A DNA stretch of 64,000 nucleotides from assembly GCF_001613345.1 (NCBI RefSeq), contig NZ_BDCE01000042.1, forward strand, positions 1 to 64,000, given 5' to 3'. The DNA is from Nocardia uniformis NBRC 13702 (lineage in GTDB: Bacteria > Actinomycetota > Actinomycetes > Mycobacteriales > Mycobacteriaceae). The notes beneath the pieces were generated by a model, which worked only from the letters and a program-made list of their open reading frames with translations, did not search any database and was not told the origin of the DNA. Each line of letters begins with the position of its first letter. Within the stretch, counting starts at the first letter, position 1. This document shows positions 54,457 through 63,235 of this stretch, in pieces. The position numbers were made by a program, and so were the translations under genes.

Positions 54457-54741
54457 CTACTTGTCGGCGCAGAAACTGTCCCACTCGGCTACTCGGATGA
54501 GTGGACCGCCGCCGCCCGAATCCTCGCCTCGGCCGGTCGAGGTGACCGCGAAGGCGAGTTTGCGTACACACACCCGGGCAATATTGGGAAAGCTATCGGT
54601 ATTGCGGAAGACCTCGACGTAGTCGACATCGTAGATGGCATCCGGGGGTCCGCTCCGGTCCCCGAGTTCGTCCTTGCCGCAGCCGGTCAGCGAGAGCACC
54701 ACCAGGGCGGACAGACATCCGATCGTCAGTCGAGTCAGCAT
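54457..54741 (-). CDS. Small predicted lipoprotein
   Basis: This 94-residue protein has a lipoprotein signal (RLTIGCLSALVVLSLTGCGK) with lipobox LTGC, then a mature part beginning KDELGDRSGPPDAIYDVDYVEVFRN. No family recognised. ATG 54741 is preferred; ATG 54777 would add 12 residues before the signal. Confidence 0.65.
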   Translation of the reverse strand: MLTRLTIGCLSALVVLSLTGCGKDELGDRSGPPDAIYDVDYVEVFRNTDSFPNIARVCVRKLAFAVTSTGRGEDSGGGGPLIRVAEWDSFCADK

Positions 54742-54820
54742 GTCGCCCAGCGTGCTGTCTTTCGGCTGCGGCGTCAACGGCTTTGCGCCGCTTAAGAATC
54801 GAGCCGGTACCGCCTACGAT

Positions 54821-55705
54821 TCAAGCTCGGACCTGGTCATGGCTGTCTACGAAGCTCAGGAAGCGCGCGATCACCGGCTCCGGATTCGCCCACAACAGAT
54901 CGTGGCCGATCCCCGGATAGAGTTCGGTCTCGGCGGCCGGAATATGCTTGCGGGCGCGGGCCGCCCCGAGTTCCGGATCAGCGACCACTGTTTCGGCGCC
55001 GAACAGCACCAGGGTCGGTGCGGTAATGGCCGCCAGCTGTTCATCGGTGAACGGCCGATCCCACGGCATCGCCATCCGGAACTTCATGGTCGCCATGGCG
55101 ACGGCGAACTCCTCGTCGGTGAGCTCCAGGCCGGGCATCAGCCATCTGTTGAACTTTCGCATCCGCTCGGGAGTCGGCCGCATACCCGCCATGAGGAATT
55201 TGAACAGCAGACTCCAGCGCGGCTTGGCGAAGGTGGCGGCGCTCGGCTCGAGCATGGTCAGACTCGCCAGCCGTTCGGAGCGATACACCGCGACAGCACC
55301 GGCCAACCAGGCTCCCAAGGAATTTCCGGCCAGATGGACTCGCTCCTCACCGAGCCCGACGAGCACCTCGTCCATCCACTTCGCGATATCTTCCGCATCG
55401 CGCACGGGTGCGGTCTGCACGCAACGCCCCGCCCACCCGATGACATCGGGCGTATACACGACATGGTCACGCGCCAGCTCCTCGATGAACCGGAACCACA
55501 CCTGTCCATTGCCGCCGATACCGGGCAGCAGCACAATCGGCGCGCCCTCCCCCTGTCCGGATCTACGCACGCGTGTTGTCCCGAACGATGTTTCGACATC
55601 GATATTGCTCGACGGCACCGGCCATTTCGCAGCCACGCCATCGTAGACACGCAGAAAAGTCGCCTTCGCTTCCTCGCTGGTGAATCGCCCGATCTTCGGC
55701 ATCAT
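54821..55705 (-). CDS. Alpha/beta hydrolase
   Basis: This 294-residue protein has VLLPGIGGNGQVWFRFIEELA, TPDVIGWAGR, nucleophile elbow VHLAGNSLGAWLAGAVAVY (GNSLG with Ser) near residue 145, LVLFGAETVVADPE and ELYPGIGHDLLWANPE with catalytic His. It looks like a cytoplasmic esterase. Its start is 30 bases from the palindrome at 55736. Confidence 0.82.
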   Translation of the reverse strand: MMPKIGRFTSEEAKATFLRVYDGVAAKWPVPSSNIDVETSFGTTRVRRSGQGEGAPIVLLPGIGGNGQVWFRFIEELARDHVVYTPDVIGWAGRCVQTAPVRDAEDIAKWMDEVLVGLGEERVHLAGNSLGAWLAGAVAVYRSERLASLTMLEPSAATFAKPRWSLLFKFLMAGMRPTPERMRKFNRWLMPGLELTDEEFAVAMATMKFRMAMPWDRPFTDEQLAAITAPTLVLFGAETVVADPELGAARARKHIPAAETELYPGIGHDLLWANPEPVIARFLSFVDSHDQVRA

Positions 55706-55735
55706 GTCCCCTTTTCAATCTTCCTGATACGAACG

Positions 55736-55751
55736 TACCACGCTAGTGGTA
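55736..55751. promoter_or_regulatory. TACCAC-GCTA-GTGGTA operator-like palindrome
   Basis: A perfect six-base-arm palindrome with a four-base centre (partial outward extension to GTACCAC/GTGGTA-N-GTAC), in the divergent gap between the hydrolase (start 55705) and the GH76 gene (start 55798). The regulator is not evident among neighbours. Confidence 0.5.
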
Positions 55752-55797
55752 TGTACGTACCATCAAGCCTCGAAGAGCGAGACGGATATGGGTTACC

Positions 55798-57231
55798 GTG
55801 GCGACCGTGGCTGACAGCGCAAGGGTGCGGTGGGGCGCGTTCGCCTGTGTGGTGGTGGCGCTGGGGATCGTTCTGGTCGGTGACAATGCGCCGACCTCGG
55901 GTGATCCGGGGATGGTGCTTCAGGTTCGGCAGTGGTCACGGGTGATTTCGCTGACGACCGCGGCGGGAGGGGCCGCGGCGGCGATCGAACGCGGACAACC
56001 GGGCGATGAGGTGTGGCTCGATCGCCGGGCCGCGGGCAATTCCGCGGTTCGGCTCGGCTCGGGCGTGGTCGCGGGGAGCGAAACCGCGGCGCGTACCGGG
56101 GAGTATCCGTATGTGGGCGGTGCGGTGCGGGCGTGCGGGACAGCCGGTGACAGGGCCGAGATTCGGTGCACCCGATGGGTCGAGGAGGGCGACCCGGCTC
56201 CGGACCGCCGGTTGCGGGCGGTGGAGCGGTTGCTCGATCGCTATGACCGTACGACCGGGTTGTGGGAGAACGATTCCAGTACCTGGCAGAGCGCTAATGC
56301 GTTGACCGCGTTGATCGACTACATGGCGCGGACCGGAGACCGGCAGTACGTCAGCTATATCGACGAAACCTACAGGCATGGCACGGTTTCGGAGATCGGC
56401 GTTCCGAAGTACACCGGGTACAACGACGATGAACTGTGGTGGGCACTGGCCTGGCTCGGCGCCTTCGACCTCACCGGCGAGCCGCGATACCTCGACGCCG
56501 CGCGGACCATCGTGGACGGACTCGACGACCAGCGGGCCGCATTCTGCGACGGTGGGCTCGCGTGGGCGCGGGTGGGCGTCGATCCGCAGCTGCGTCCGTG
56601 GACCCAGGTCAATACGATCACCAATGGCTTGCACTTGACCGCGACCGCGCTATTGAGCACCCGAGTCGAACCCGCCAGCCGCCCTTCATATCTCGCTCGC
56701 GCGGAGCAGACCCGACAGTGGTTCTTCGAGCGCGCCGGGCGCGCCCTGTTCGATCGATCCGGACTGATCAACGATCATCTCGACCAGTACGGCGACACCT
56801 GCCTTCTGGTCGACCCCGAGACGCGATGGACGTACAACCAGGGCGCCATGATCGGCGGCCTGGTAGCCCTGCACGACGCCGCCGGAGGCGCGGAACTTCT
56901 CCGGGCGGCCGACGCGATTGCCGTCGCGACCACCGGTACGGGTTCACCATTCCTTTCAGACGGCGTACTGCGGGAACCCGCGGCGGTGGACTGTCCCGGC
57001 CCCGACTGCCAGGATGCGGAAACCTTCAAGGGCGTCCTCGTCCGCGCCTACCGAGAACTCCTCGCCGCCCCGGGCTCCACGGCCACTCGCGATTTCCTTA
57101 CCCGCCAAGCGGACTCGCTGACCGGAACCGCCGACGAATATGGATTCCGTTGGCATGCACCGGTACAGGATGACGACCGCCCGAACTTCGCTACCCAGGC
57201 AGCGGCGATCGACGCGTTCAACGGCGCGTAG
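55798..57231 (+). CDS. Glycoside hydrolase family 76 (alpha-1,6-mannanase-like), secreted or anchored
   Basis: 477 residues from GTG 55798. An N-terminal hydrophobic segment (WGAFACVVVALGIVLV) acts as signal or anchor. The (alpha/alpha) barrel has the paired catalytic Asp motif YNDDELWWALAW at D210-D211, and repeated helix pairs such as QSANALTALIDYM. GH76 enzymes cleave alpha-1,6-mannans, which in mycolata include lipomannan/lipoarabinomannan backbones. Confidence 0.83.
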   Translation: MATVADSARVRWGAFACVVVALGIVLVGDNAPTSGDPGMVLQVRQWSRVISLTTAAGGAAAAIERGQPGDEVWLDRRAAGNSAVRLGSGVVAGSETAARTGEYPYVGGAVRACGTAGDRAEIRCTRWVEEGDPAPDRRLRAVERLLDRYDRTTGLWENDSSTWQSANALTALIDYMARTGDRQYVSYIDETYRHGTVSEIGVPKYTGYNDDELWWALAWLGAFDLTGEPRYLDAARTIVDGLDDQRAAFCDGGLAWARVGVDPQLRPWTQVNTITNGLHLTATALLSTRVEPASRPSYLARAEQTRQWFFERAGRALFDRSGLINDHLDQYGDTCLLVDPETRWTYNQGAMIGGLVALHDAAGGAELLRAADAIAVATTGTGSPFLSDGVLREPAAVDCPGPDCQDAETFKGVLVRAYRELLAAPGSTATRDFLTRQADSLTGTADEYGFRWHAPVQDDDRPNFATQAAAIDAFNGA

Positions 57232-57362
57232 CACGCGCCGTCGCTCAACGTCATTTCCAGGTCGAGTCCCGCAGCGCTCTCGTCGCGAGCTCACGGAGTT
57301 TCCGTCGAGTCGCAGCGGGTAGTACCGCCGCGAGTGTCGTTATGCGGAAAGGACATCGGCTG

Positions 57363-57806
57363 ATGCGGGTGCGGCGAATGGCGGCTGGGGTCGCGATGGC
57401 GGTGGGGACGGGGGCGCTGGTGAGTGGGATCGGGGCGGCTCCGGTGCGGGCCGATCCGCTGCCGCAGTTCACGCCGTTGGGCACCACCCTGTTCACCTTC
57501 GGCGATGCGAACTTCTGTACCGGGGCGATCGGGGTGCGGCTGGAGGCTACGCCGCGACGGCCCGGTGAGGTGCGCGCGCATGTGACACCGCTGGGATATC
57601 AGCGCGGGCCGTGCGGCAACCACGTCATATTGGGGTGGGTGGGGTCGGCGGGTGCGCGCACGCAGCAGGTGTACGTACATACCGGTGCCGCACCGGGCGC
57701 CACCGTGACCGTTGACCTGTGGGTGGGTATGGGACCGGCCAAGCTGATGGCGGAAACCTGGCCGATCCAGGGCACCTTCGCGGAGTGGTATCTGTGGGTT
57801 CCGTGA
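57363..57806 (+). CDS. Secreted hypothetical protein
   Basis: About 147 residues. ATG 57363 has AAAGGA upstream. A signal peptide (MAAGVAMAVGTGALVSGIGAAPVRA) precedes a mature domain with paired Cys (FCTGAIGVRLE and GPCGNHVILGW), suggesting one disulfide. Of a type common in actinobacteria; function unknown. Confidence 0.72.
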   Translation: MRVRRMAAGVAMAVGTGALVSGIGAAPVRADPLPQFTPLGTTLFTFGDANFCTGAIGVRLEATPRRPGEVRAHVTPLGYQRGPCGNHVILGWVGSAGARTQQVYVHTGAAPGATVTVDLWVGMGPAKLMAETWPIQGTFAEWYLWVP

Positions 57807-57818
57807 TCGGCCCGGGGA

Positions 57819-58577
57819 AGTCGGCAGGTAGGAGCGGTTTCCAACCTCGGTGCCCGCAGCGGCCGTATCCTCGACGGCCGGCGCCTCATGGTCAGCGATG
57901 ACGAATTCGACTGGATCGAGGCGAATGCCGCCGGTGACTACGACCACCTCCTCATCGGATCCTCACTGCCCTGGCTGATGCCGCATGCGGTGAGCCATCT
58001 CCAGTCCCTCAATGAGCGCGCGGCGGGCCAGCCGGGCTGGCGCGGTCGACTCGGCGAAAAGCTGCGGCAGGAGGCCGATTTGGAACACTGGCCCGCTTTC
58101 CGTGTCTCCTTCGAACGATTGGCCCGGCTGATCCACCGGCTGGGAACCGGATCGAACCCTCCCAGCACCATCTGCGTGCTGTCCGGCGATGTCCACCACA
58201 GCTACGCGGCCTGCGCCGACTACGACCAGCCCACGCAATCTGAAGTGCTGCAACTGGTCTGCTCACCGGTGCACAATGATCCGCCCCGGATATACCGCAC
58301 CCTCTTCAGGCTGACCTGGGCAAGGCCACTCGCATCGGCACTGCGGTGGCTCGCGAACCGGCGCGGCATCTCTCCCGACCCGGTCCAGTGGCGCAAGCTG
58401 AGCGGTCCGCACTTCGGCAACTCCATTGCCTCCCTCGATATCTCGGGACGCCTGTCCCGTTTCACCTTGGAGACCGCCCGGCCGGACGAGGGTCTGGGCA
58501 AGGTCACCGAACTCGACCTCCCACTGCGAGCCCGAGCGGGTTTCCCGGAGCACGGGCCCGGGGGCCTGCCCCGGTAG
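57819..58577 (+). pseudogene. PhoD-like phosphatase, 5'-truncated
   Basis: The frame contains the C-terminal third of a PhoD-like metallophosphatase: NLGARSGRILDGRRLMVSDDEFDWIEANAAGDYDHLLIGSSLPWLMPHAVSHL, LSGDVHHSYA with metal ligands, and VCSPVHNDP. The N-terminal half with the first metal motifs is absent; upstream in frame is the stop of the secreted gene at 57806. A start at ATG 57888 would still lack the catalytic core. Truncation by deletion is likely. Confidence 0.65.
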
Positions 58578-58627
58578 TACGAGGGCAGACCCCGCGACCA
58601 CCGGACGACTGCGCGGTGATCAATCCA

Positions 58628-58924
58628 CTACGTGTGGTAGTCCACCACTGCTCTGGCGGCCAGTCGGGGAACCAGCCATTCGGCGACCTCGCGGTGTGCC
58701 GGATGCTTCTGGTAGGCAGCAAGTTCCGATGCCGAGTCGTGCGTGGTTGTCATACACAGGTCGTAGGAGTTCGCGGTGTCGAGTTCGTCGAGCGCCACCG
58801 CCATCGATCGGATGGGTGGGACGGCGCCCTCGAGTTCGATGAGCAGTTTCGCCGCTGCTGCGGCGTCACGGCGATCATGGAACTTCATCATCACCACATG
58901 GGTGAGCACCGAATCGGTGCTCAC
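58628..58924 (-). CDS. Dabb (stress-responsive A/B barrel) family protein
   Basis: 98 residues: VLTHVVMMKFHDRRDAAAAAKLLIELEGAVPPIRSMAVALDEL, then AYQKHPAHREVAEWLVPRLAARAVVDY, the two-half ferredoxin-like dimeric barrel. GTG 58924 overlaps the stop of the neocarzinostatin-like gene (GTGA), so it is the last gene of that operon. Dabb proteins are often small cofactor- or ligand-binding dimers; related barrel enzymes degrade haem. Confidence 0.82.
   Translation of the reverse strand: MSTDSVLTHVVMMKFHDRRDAAAAAKLLIELEGAVPPIRSMAVALDELDTANSYDLCMTTTHDSASELAAYQKHPAHREVAEWLVPRLAARAVVDYHT
58902..58924. promoter_or_regulatory. 23-base perfect palindrome over the Dabb start codon
   Basis: GTGAGCACCGA and its complement flank a single central base and include the GTG start of the Dabb gene. 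In the mRNA this would form a hairpin covering the start region and could limit Dabb translation, or be a DNA-protein site. Confidence 0.4.
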
Positions 58925-59490
58925 TGCGAGCTGCGCCGACGCAGCACCAGTGCGACGCCTGCCAGTACGACGATGACGACCGCCGCGCCGACGCCGATCA
59001 GCACACCGGTACTGCTGTCGCCGTCTTCGGAATCACCGGCTTCCGCGGTAGGTGTCGCGGTCTCCTTCGCACCGAATTCCAGCGGTACCGAGGCGAGGAT
59101 ATTCGAAGGATCGGTCAGACTCGTGACGGCGACCGTGCAGGCACCGGGCGCGGAGGCGCAGTCGACGCCACCGATCGAGGCCACCAGCGTGATGGTGCGG
59201 GTTCCGTCGTTGGGCTCCCACACGCCTTGCTCGTCGGCCTTGCCCATGCGCGACCCGGCCAGATCGCAATCGGTCGGGACGATGATCTCCGGCTTGCACT
59301 GTCCCACGGCAACGGTGGGCAGATTCGGTGGCAGACCGTCCAGGGTCACCGTAACCGTCTGTCCGACAGAGAGTCCGGAGCTCTCACTCACTTCCAGAGT
59401 GGGCGCGGCATGCGCCGCGGGAGCTCCGACAATGAGCGCACCCACCACCGTGCCGACGAGCAGTGCGAGTCGTATTCCGGTTCTTCTCAT
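58921..59490 (-). CDS. Neocarzinostatin-like protein, membrane-anchored, first
   Basis: 189 residues: signal peptide (LALLVGTVVGALIVGAPAAHA), an Ig-like neocarzinostatin-family domain (LEVSESSGLSVGQTVTVTLDGLPPNLPTVAVGQCKPE, GGVDCASAPGACTVAVTSL with paired Cys), an acidic linker, and a C-terminal membrane helix (GVLIGVGAAVVIVVLAGVALVL) ending RRRSSQ. In enediyne producers this fold binds a hydrophobic chromophore. Here it is anchored on the cell surface and probably binds a small hydrophobic ligand. Confidence 0.8.
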   Translation of the reverse strand: MRRTGIRLALLVGTVVGALIVGAPAAHAAPTLEVSESSGLSVGQTVTVTLDGLPPNLPTVAVGQCKPEIIVPTDCDLAGSRMGKADEQGVWEPNDGTRTITLVASIGGVDCASAPGACTVAVTSLTDPSNILASVPLEFGAKETATPTAEAGDSEDGDSSTGVLIGVGAAVVIVVLAGVALVLRRRSSQ

Positions 59491-59507
59491 ATTTCCTCCT
59501 CAGGGGA

Positions 59508-60092
59508 TTACAGCCGCCGCCGGTCGGCGAGGGCGATGACGGCGACAGCGGAAAGCAAGGCGGCGGTTACGCCCCACAGCAGGCCGGACGGACCGTTGGT
59601 GTCGGTGGCCTCTGTCGCCGCGCCGGTCACGGGGGCGGTGGGAACGGGCAGCTGCGCACCGGCGAAACTGACCGCGACCTGAGCCGAATTGGCCTCGATA
59701 ATGGCGGGCGGCTCGGTCCCGGGCAATGGTGCGGCGGCGATAACGCACTGCTGCTGGGTGCAGTCGATGGCATTGAAACTGTGGCGGGCGCTGAGGGTGA
59801 CCGTCGGGAAGGTGCCGTCGTCGGAGATATTGACGAAGGTCGCGCCACCCTCGAGGTCGCAGTCCTTCAGGCCGTTGGCGAAGTTCTGTTTGCAGAGCCC
59901 GACCGCGACCGCGGCGAGACCGGGGCGGAAACCACTGCCGTTCACCACGATTCGCTGCCCCTCGGTGAGATCGGTGCTCGCACTCACCTCGAGTACGGGT
60001 GGGGTCTCCGGAGCGGCCTGGGCCGAGGCCATCGCGGAGGGACATGCGGCCAACAGCGCGATGGCGGCCAGGCGCTGGGTCCAGCGGATCAC
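59508..60092 (-). CDS. Neocarzinostatin-like protein, membrane-anchored, second
   Basis: 194 residues: signal peptide (LAAIALLAACPSAMASAQA), a neocarzinostatin-type domain (LEVSASTDLTEGQRIVVNGSGFRPGLAAVAVGLCKQ, ISDDGTFPTVTLSARHSFNAIDCTQQQCVIAAA), linker, and C-terminal helix (GLLWGVTAALLSAVAVIALA). It overlaps the transporter-like gene by four bases and precedes the first copy. Two anchored binding proteins next to a polytopic protein suggest a surface capture-and-transport unit. Confidence 0.8.
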   Translation of the reverse strand: MIRWTQRLAAIALLAACPSAMASAQAAPETPPVLEVSASTDLTEGQRIVVNGSGFRPGLAAVAVGLCKQNFANGLKDCDLEGGATFVNISDDGTFPTVTLSARHSFNAIDCTQQQCVIAAAPLPGTEPPAIIEANSAQVAVSFAGAQLPVPTAPVTGAATEATDTNGPSGLLWGVTAALLSAVAVIALADRRRL

Positions 60093-61261
60093 GGGGTGCC
60101 TCCTTCGAAGGCTGGTGTGGCCACGGCCGACCCGGCGGACGGCGTGGGGATTCGCGGGCCGGACAGCAGCGCGGCAGCGAGTGCCGGAATAGCCAGGGCG
60201 GTCAGACCGGTTCCGGTGCCGAAGAGTTCGCCGAGTGCGACGACCAGTCCGAGACCGCCGAGACCGCCGAGGGTCACTGTCAGTGCGGTGATCGCGGCGG
60301 CTCGGTCGGATTGCGCACCCCCGGCCCCCACGGCGGGACGCCCGCCCGCGTCATGATGCTCGGTGCCGGCGTCCCGGGCGCGCAGCGCGAGATCGAGCCC
60401 CCGGGCCGCACGTGCTGCCGCGGCCAGGGTGACGGCGAGGCCGATTACCACGGTGGCCTGCCCGGGTGCGGTAGCGACCAGCACCGGTCCTCCGGCGGCC
60501 AGAATCAGCAGTGGCGCCACCGCACTGGCATCCGGCCCCGGTATGGCCACCACGAGTACGGCGGGCAGCGCCGCCAGTAGTAGGAGATCGGTCTGCTCCG
60601 CGCCGAATGCGTTCCAGCGGAACAGCAGCAGATGCAGCGCGGGTAGGACGGTGCCGCCGAGCAGCAGACCGACCGTGGCGTAGCCGACCAGGAACCTGCG
60701 CGGCACCGCGCCGGATCCGTCGTTCGACTCCTCGTGCGGTACCGGCGCTTTCGCCAGTATCGCCACGCCTCCCAGCAGCGCGGCGGCCAGACCGACGACC
60801 ACCAGTGCGGCCCCGGGCGTTTCGAACCATAGTGAGGCCGCCCCGGCGGCCCCGGCGACACAGACCGCCGTCACGATGTGTCCGCCGGTCAGCAGCGCGC
60901 GCTGCCGGAACGCGAATACCCGAGCCGCCACGATCAGTGGTCCCGCCGCCGCGCAGGCGAGCACGATAACGGCGACGAACAGCCACAGGGTCGAGACCAG
61001 ACCCGCGACCGCGAAGGCTCCACCCGCCACCACCGCACAGCAGCCCGCCGCCCGCGCCGACAGTGGGTGGCGCAGGGTGAGAAGCCCGGTGGCGCAACCC
61101 ACGACGAGCCCGGTCAACGCGATATAGACGGCGGCGGTTCCAGGTATACCGACAACGCCGCCGAAGGGTTTGCTCAGCAGTATCAACTGTCCGCCCGCCA
61201 CCGGACCGGTAAGAGCTCCGGCGAGCACCAGCGCCGCATGCCCAGGATTCACGGATGTCAT
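60089..61261 (-). CDS. Polytopic membrane protein, transporter-like (about 12 helices)
   Basis: 390 residues with roughly 12 hydrophobic segments and two half-like bundles split by a charged loop (KAPVPHEESNDGSGAVPRRF) near residue 180, suggestive of a major facilitator-type carrier. No clear family motif. Its start ATG follows the stop of a 33-residue frame (TGA-G-ATG). Under operator 9, with neocarzinostatin-like proteins, it is likely the membrane carrier of that unit. Confidence 0.68.
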   Translation of the reverse strand: MTSVNPGHAALVLAGALTGPVAGGQLILLSKPFGGVVGIPGTAAVYIALTGLVVGCATGLLTLRHPLSARAAGCCAVVAGGAFAVAGLVSTLWLFVAVIVLACAAAGPLIVAARVFAFRQRALLTGGHIVTAVCVAGAAGAASLWFETPGAALVVVGLAAALLGGVAILAKAPVPHEESNDGSGAVPRRFLVGYATVGLLLGGTVLPALHLLLFRWNAFGAEQTDLLLLAALPAVLVVAIPGPDASAVAPLLILAAGGPVLVATAPGQATVVIGLAVTLAAAARAARGLDLALRARDAGTEHHDAGGRPAVGAGGAQSDRAAAITALTVTLGGLGGLGLVVALGELFGTGTGLTALAIPALAAALLSGPRIPTPSAGSAVATPAFEGGTP

Positions 61262-61262
61262 C

Positions 61263-61364
61263 TCAGCGGCCCATCCGGCGACAGCGTCGACTACTCGGCC
61301 GCCGAATGCCTACTACGGCAGTCGAACCGGCGGTGGGACCGGGGGACGAATCGCAGGTCGTCAT
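61263..61364 (-). CDS. Possible 33-residue leader or small protein
   Basis: ATG 61364 has GGAGGG six bases upstream, a strong site. It encodes a Cys-containing, basic-ended peptide (MTTCDSSPGPTAGS, then RRPSSRRCRRMGR). Its stop is one base from the transporter-like start, so it may couple translation or serve as a leader peptide. The promoter operator 9 is 19 bases upstream. Confidence 0.4.
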   Translation of the reverse strand: MTTCDSSPGPTAGSTAVVGIRRPSSRRCRRMGR

Positions 61365-61382
61365 GTTCACCCTCCTGCGTGC

Positions 61383-61407
61383 GTTTCTCACACGGAAACG
61401 GGGTTTC
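61383..61407. promoter_or_regulatory. Putative IclR operator 9, perfect
   Basis: GTTTC-N7-GAAAC-N3-GTTTC, all 15 fixed bases matched, 19 bases upstream of the 33-residue frame and the transporter/neocarzinostatin operon. Confidence 0.68.
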
Positions 61408-61568
61408 GGAATTGCCATATTGAACCCGCGGCACTCACGGGTGTCAAGGCGGGCAACCGCGTAACCCCAGGGAAACAAGGCGATTCCGCTCCCGGGGCTT
61501 GCCGCGGCGGGAAATCCTGGGCCAGCGCTGGACAGATCACCGGACCCGGTACAGAATCAGCTCAACGG

Positions 61569-61593
61569 GAAACAGTGTTTCGGTGTACGAAAC
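61569..61593. promoter_or_regulatory. Putative IclR operator 10, perfect
   Basis: Reverse orientation: GAAAC-N3-GTTTC-N7-GAAAC, all 15 fixed bases matched, ending 25 bases before the double-nitrilase start. Confidence 0.68.
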
Positions 61594-61618
61594 ACTCGAT
61601 GGGAAGGGGTGCGAACGC

Positions 61619-63235
61619 ATGACACGAGTCGCGGCCGCACAGCTCGCCGCGGGGACCGACGTCGAGGCAAACCTCGAAGCCTGCCTCCGCATGATCGACG
61701 CTGCCGCCGAGGCGGATGCCGAACTCGTGGTCCTGCCGGAGTTCTGTAATCACCTATCCTGGTACGACGATCGCGCGCACGCCCGCCGAATGGCCCGCAG
61801 GCTCGGAGATTCCTTCCTCACCACCATTGCCGAACGAGCCGCCGGGCACGGGATATACGTCAAAATCGGCGTGACCGTCGCCCGCGACGACGGCCGCACC
61901 ACCGGCACCAGCCTGCTCTTCGGTCCGGACGGCGCACTGCTCGGGGAATCCGATAAGCAGATCCTGATGGGCGCGGAGAACGACTATCTCGATGCCGGAC
62001 ACGAAGATTCGCCGGTTATCGACACTCCGCTGGGCCGCATCGGCATGTACGCCTGTATGGAGGGCGTCATCAACGAGGTCACCCGCTCACTGACCGTGCG
62101 CGGTGCGCAGCTGATGCTCAACAGCCTCAATTCCTTCGCCACCGATGAGGCGAGCCTGCACATTCCGGTGCGGGCGGCGGAGAACAAGGTGTGGGTGGTC
62201 GCGGCCAATAAGGTCGGTCCCCTACTGCCGACGCGGCAGTTGCCCGCCATTGCCGAACGCCTGGGCGTACCGCCGGATCGGTTGCACGGGGCGGGGGAAA
62301 GCCAGATCGTCGCACCCGATGGCACGTGTGTCGCCATGGCTCCGGCGACCGGCGAGGCGGTGGTCGTGGCCGATATCGATATCGCCCTGGCCGACGACAA
62401 GCACCGCCCGGACGGCACCGATGTGATCGCGGCGCGGCGCCCCGAACTCTATGCGCCACTCAGCACTTCGACCTCGGGTCGGCGCGCGGCGGCGGGGGCG
62501 GAGACGATCACGGCGGCGATCTCGGCACCGAGCGCCGCGACCATCAGTGAATTGGCCTTCGACGGCGTGGATCTGATCGTGCTGCCCGAAATGGCGGCCA
62601 TAGCGGTGCCGGATGTCGTGAGTGCACTGCGTGGTACCTCGGCGTACGCGGTCCTGACTGTCCAGGAGGGCGACGCTCACCACGGCGTGCTGGTGAGCGC
62701 CGACGGGGTCGTCGCCCGACAGCCGCAGTTGCATCCGACCGCCAGGCACAAGTGGTCGACCACGCTCGGCGACGAGTTGACGGTTGTCGAATTGCCTTGG
62801 GGTCGGCTGGCTCTCGTCATCGGTGACGATGCGCTGTTCCCGGAGACCTTCCGGCTGGCGGCCGTCGGGGACGCGGATGTGGTCGCGACCCCCTGCACCC
62901 CCACCGAACCGTGGGAACTGCGCCTCGGACTACCCGAACGGTCGGCCGAGAATCGGCTCAATGTGGTGGCCTCCGGGTTCGGCTCCGCCGGGCTGACCGG
63001 CGGAATCTATGGATTGAGCCCGGATTTCACGCTGTGGACCCCCTGGGGCGGCCCGTTCACCGGCGTGATCAGCCACCCACTCGTCACCGTCGTACCACCG
63101 GGCGCGACCAGCGTCCGCGCCACCATCCGCCCCGCACAGGCCATGAACCGCACCGCATCCCGGGGCACCGACCTCGTCGACGGCCGTCCCCGCCGTCCGA
63201 TCGACGCCATGACAACAGCATCGGAGCAGCTATGA
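61619..63235 (+). CDS. Fused double carbon-nitrogen hydrolase (nitrilase superfamily)
   Basis: 538 residues. The N-terminal unit (about 1-290) has the catalytic triad E41 (VLPEF), K113 (ESDKQIL) and C146 (MYACMEG). A second nitrilase-like unit (about 300-520) keeps E324 and K378 positions, but the Cys position appears to be Gly402 (VIGDDALFPE instead of ICYD..FPE), so it is probably inactive. ATG 61619 follows GGAAGGGG. The enzyme would hydrolyse an amide, nitrile or carbamoyl group. Its stop overlaps the RCCR-like start. Confidence 0.85.
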   Translation: MTRVAAAQLAAGTDVEANLEACLRMIDAAAEADAELVVLPEFCNHLSWYDDRAHARRMARRLGDSFLTTIAERAAGHGIYVKIGVTVARDDGRTTGTSLLFGPDGALLGESDKQILMGAENDYLDAGHEDSPVIDTPLGRIGMYACMEGVINEVTRSLTVRGAQLMLNSLNSFATDEASLHIPVRAAENKVWVVAANKVGPLLPTRQLPAIAERLGVPPDRLHGAGESQIVAPDGTCVAMAPATGEAVVVADIDIALADDKHRPDGTDVIAARRPELYAPLSTSTSGRRAAAGAETITAAISAPSAATISELAFDGVDLIVLPEMAAIAVPDVVSALRGTSAYAVLTVQEGDAHHGVLVSADGVVARQPQLHPTARHKWSTTLGDELTVVELPWGRLALVIGDDALFPETFRLAAVGDADVVATPCTPTEPWELRLGLPERSAENRLNVVASGFGSAGLTGGIYGLSPDFTLWTPWGGPFTGVISHPLVTVVPPGATSVRATIRPAQAMNRTASRGTDLVDGRPRRPIDAMTTASEQL

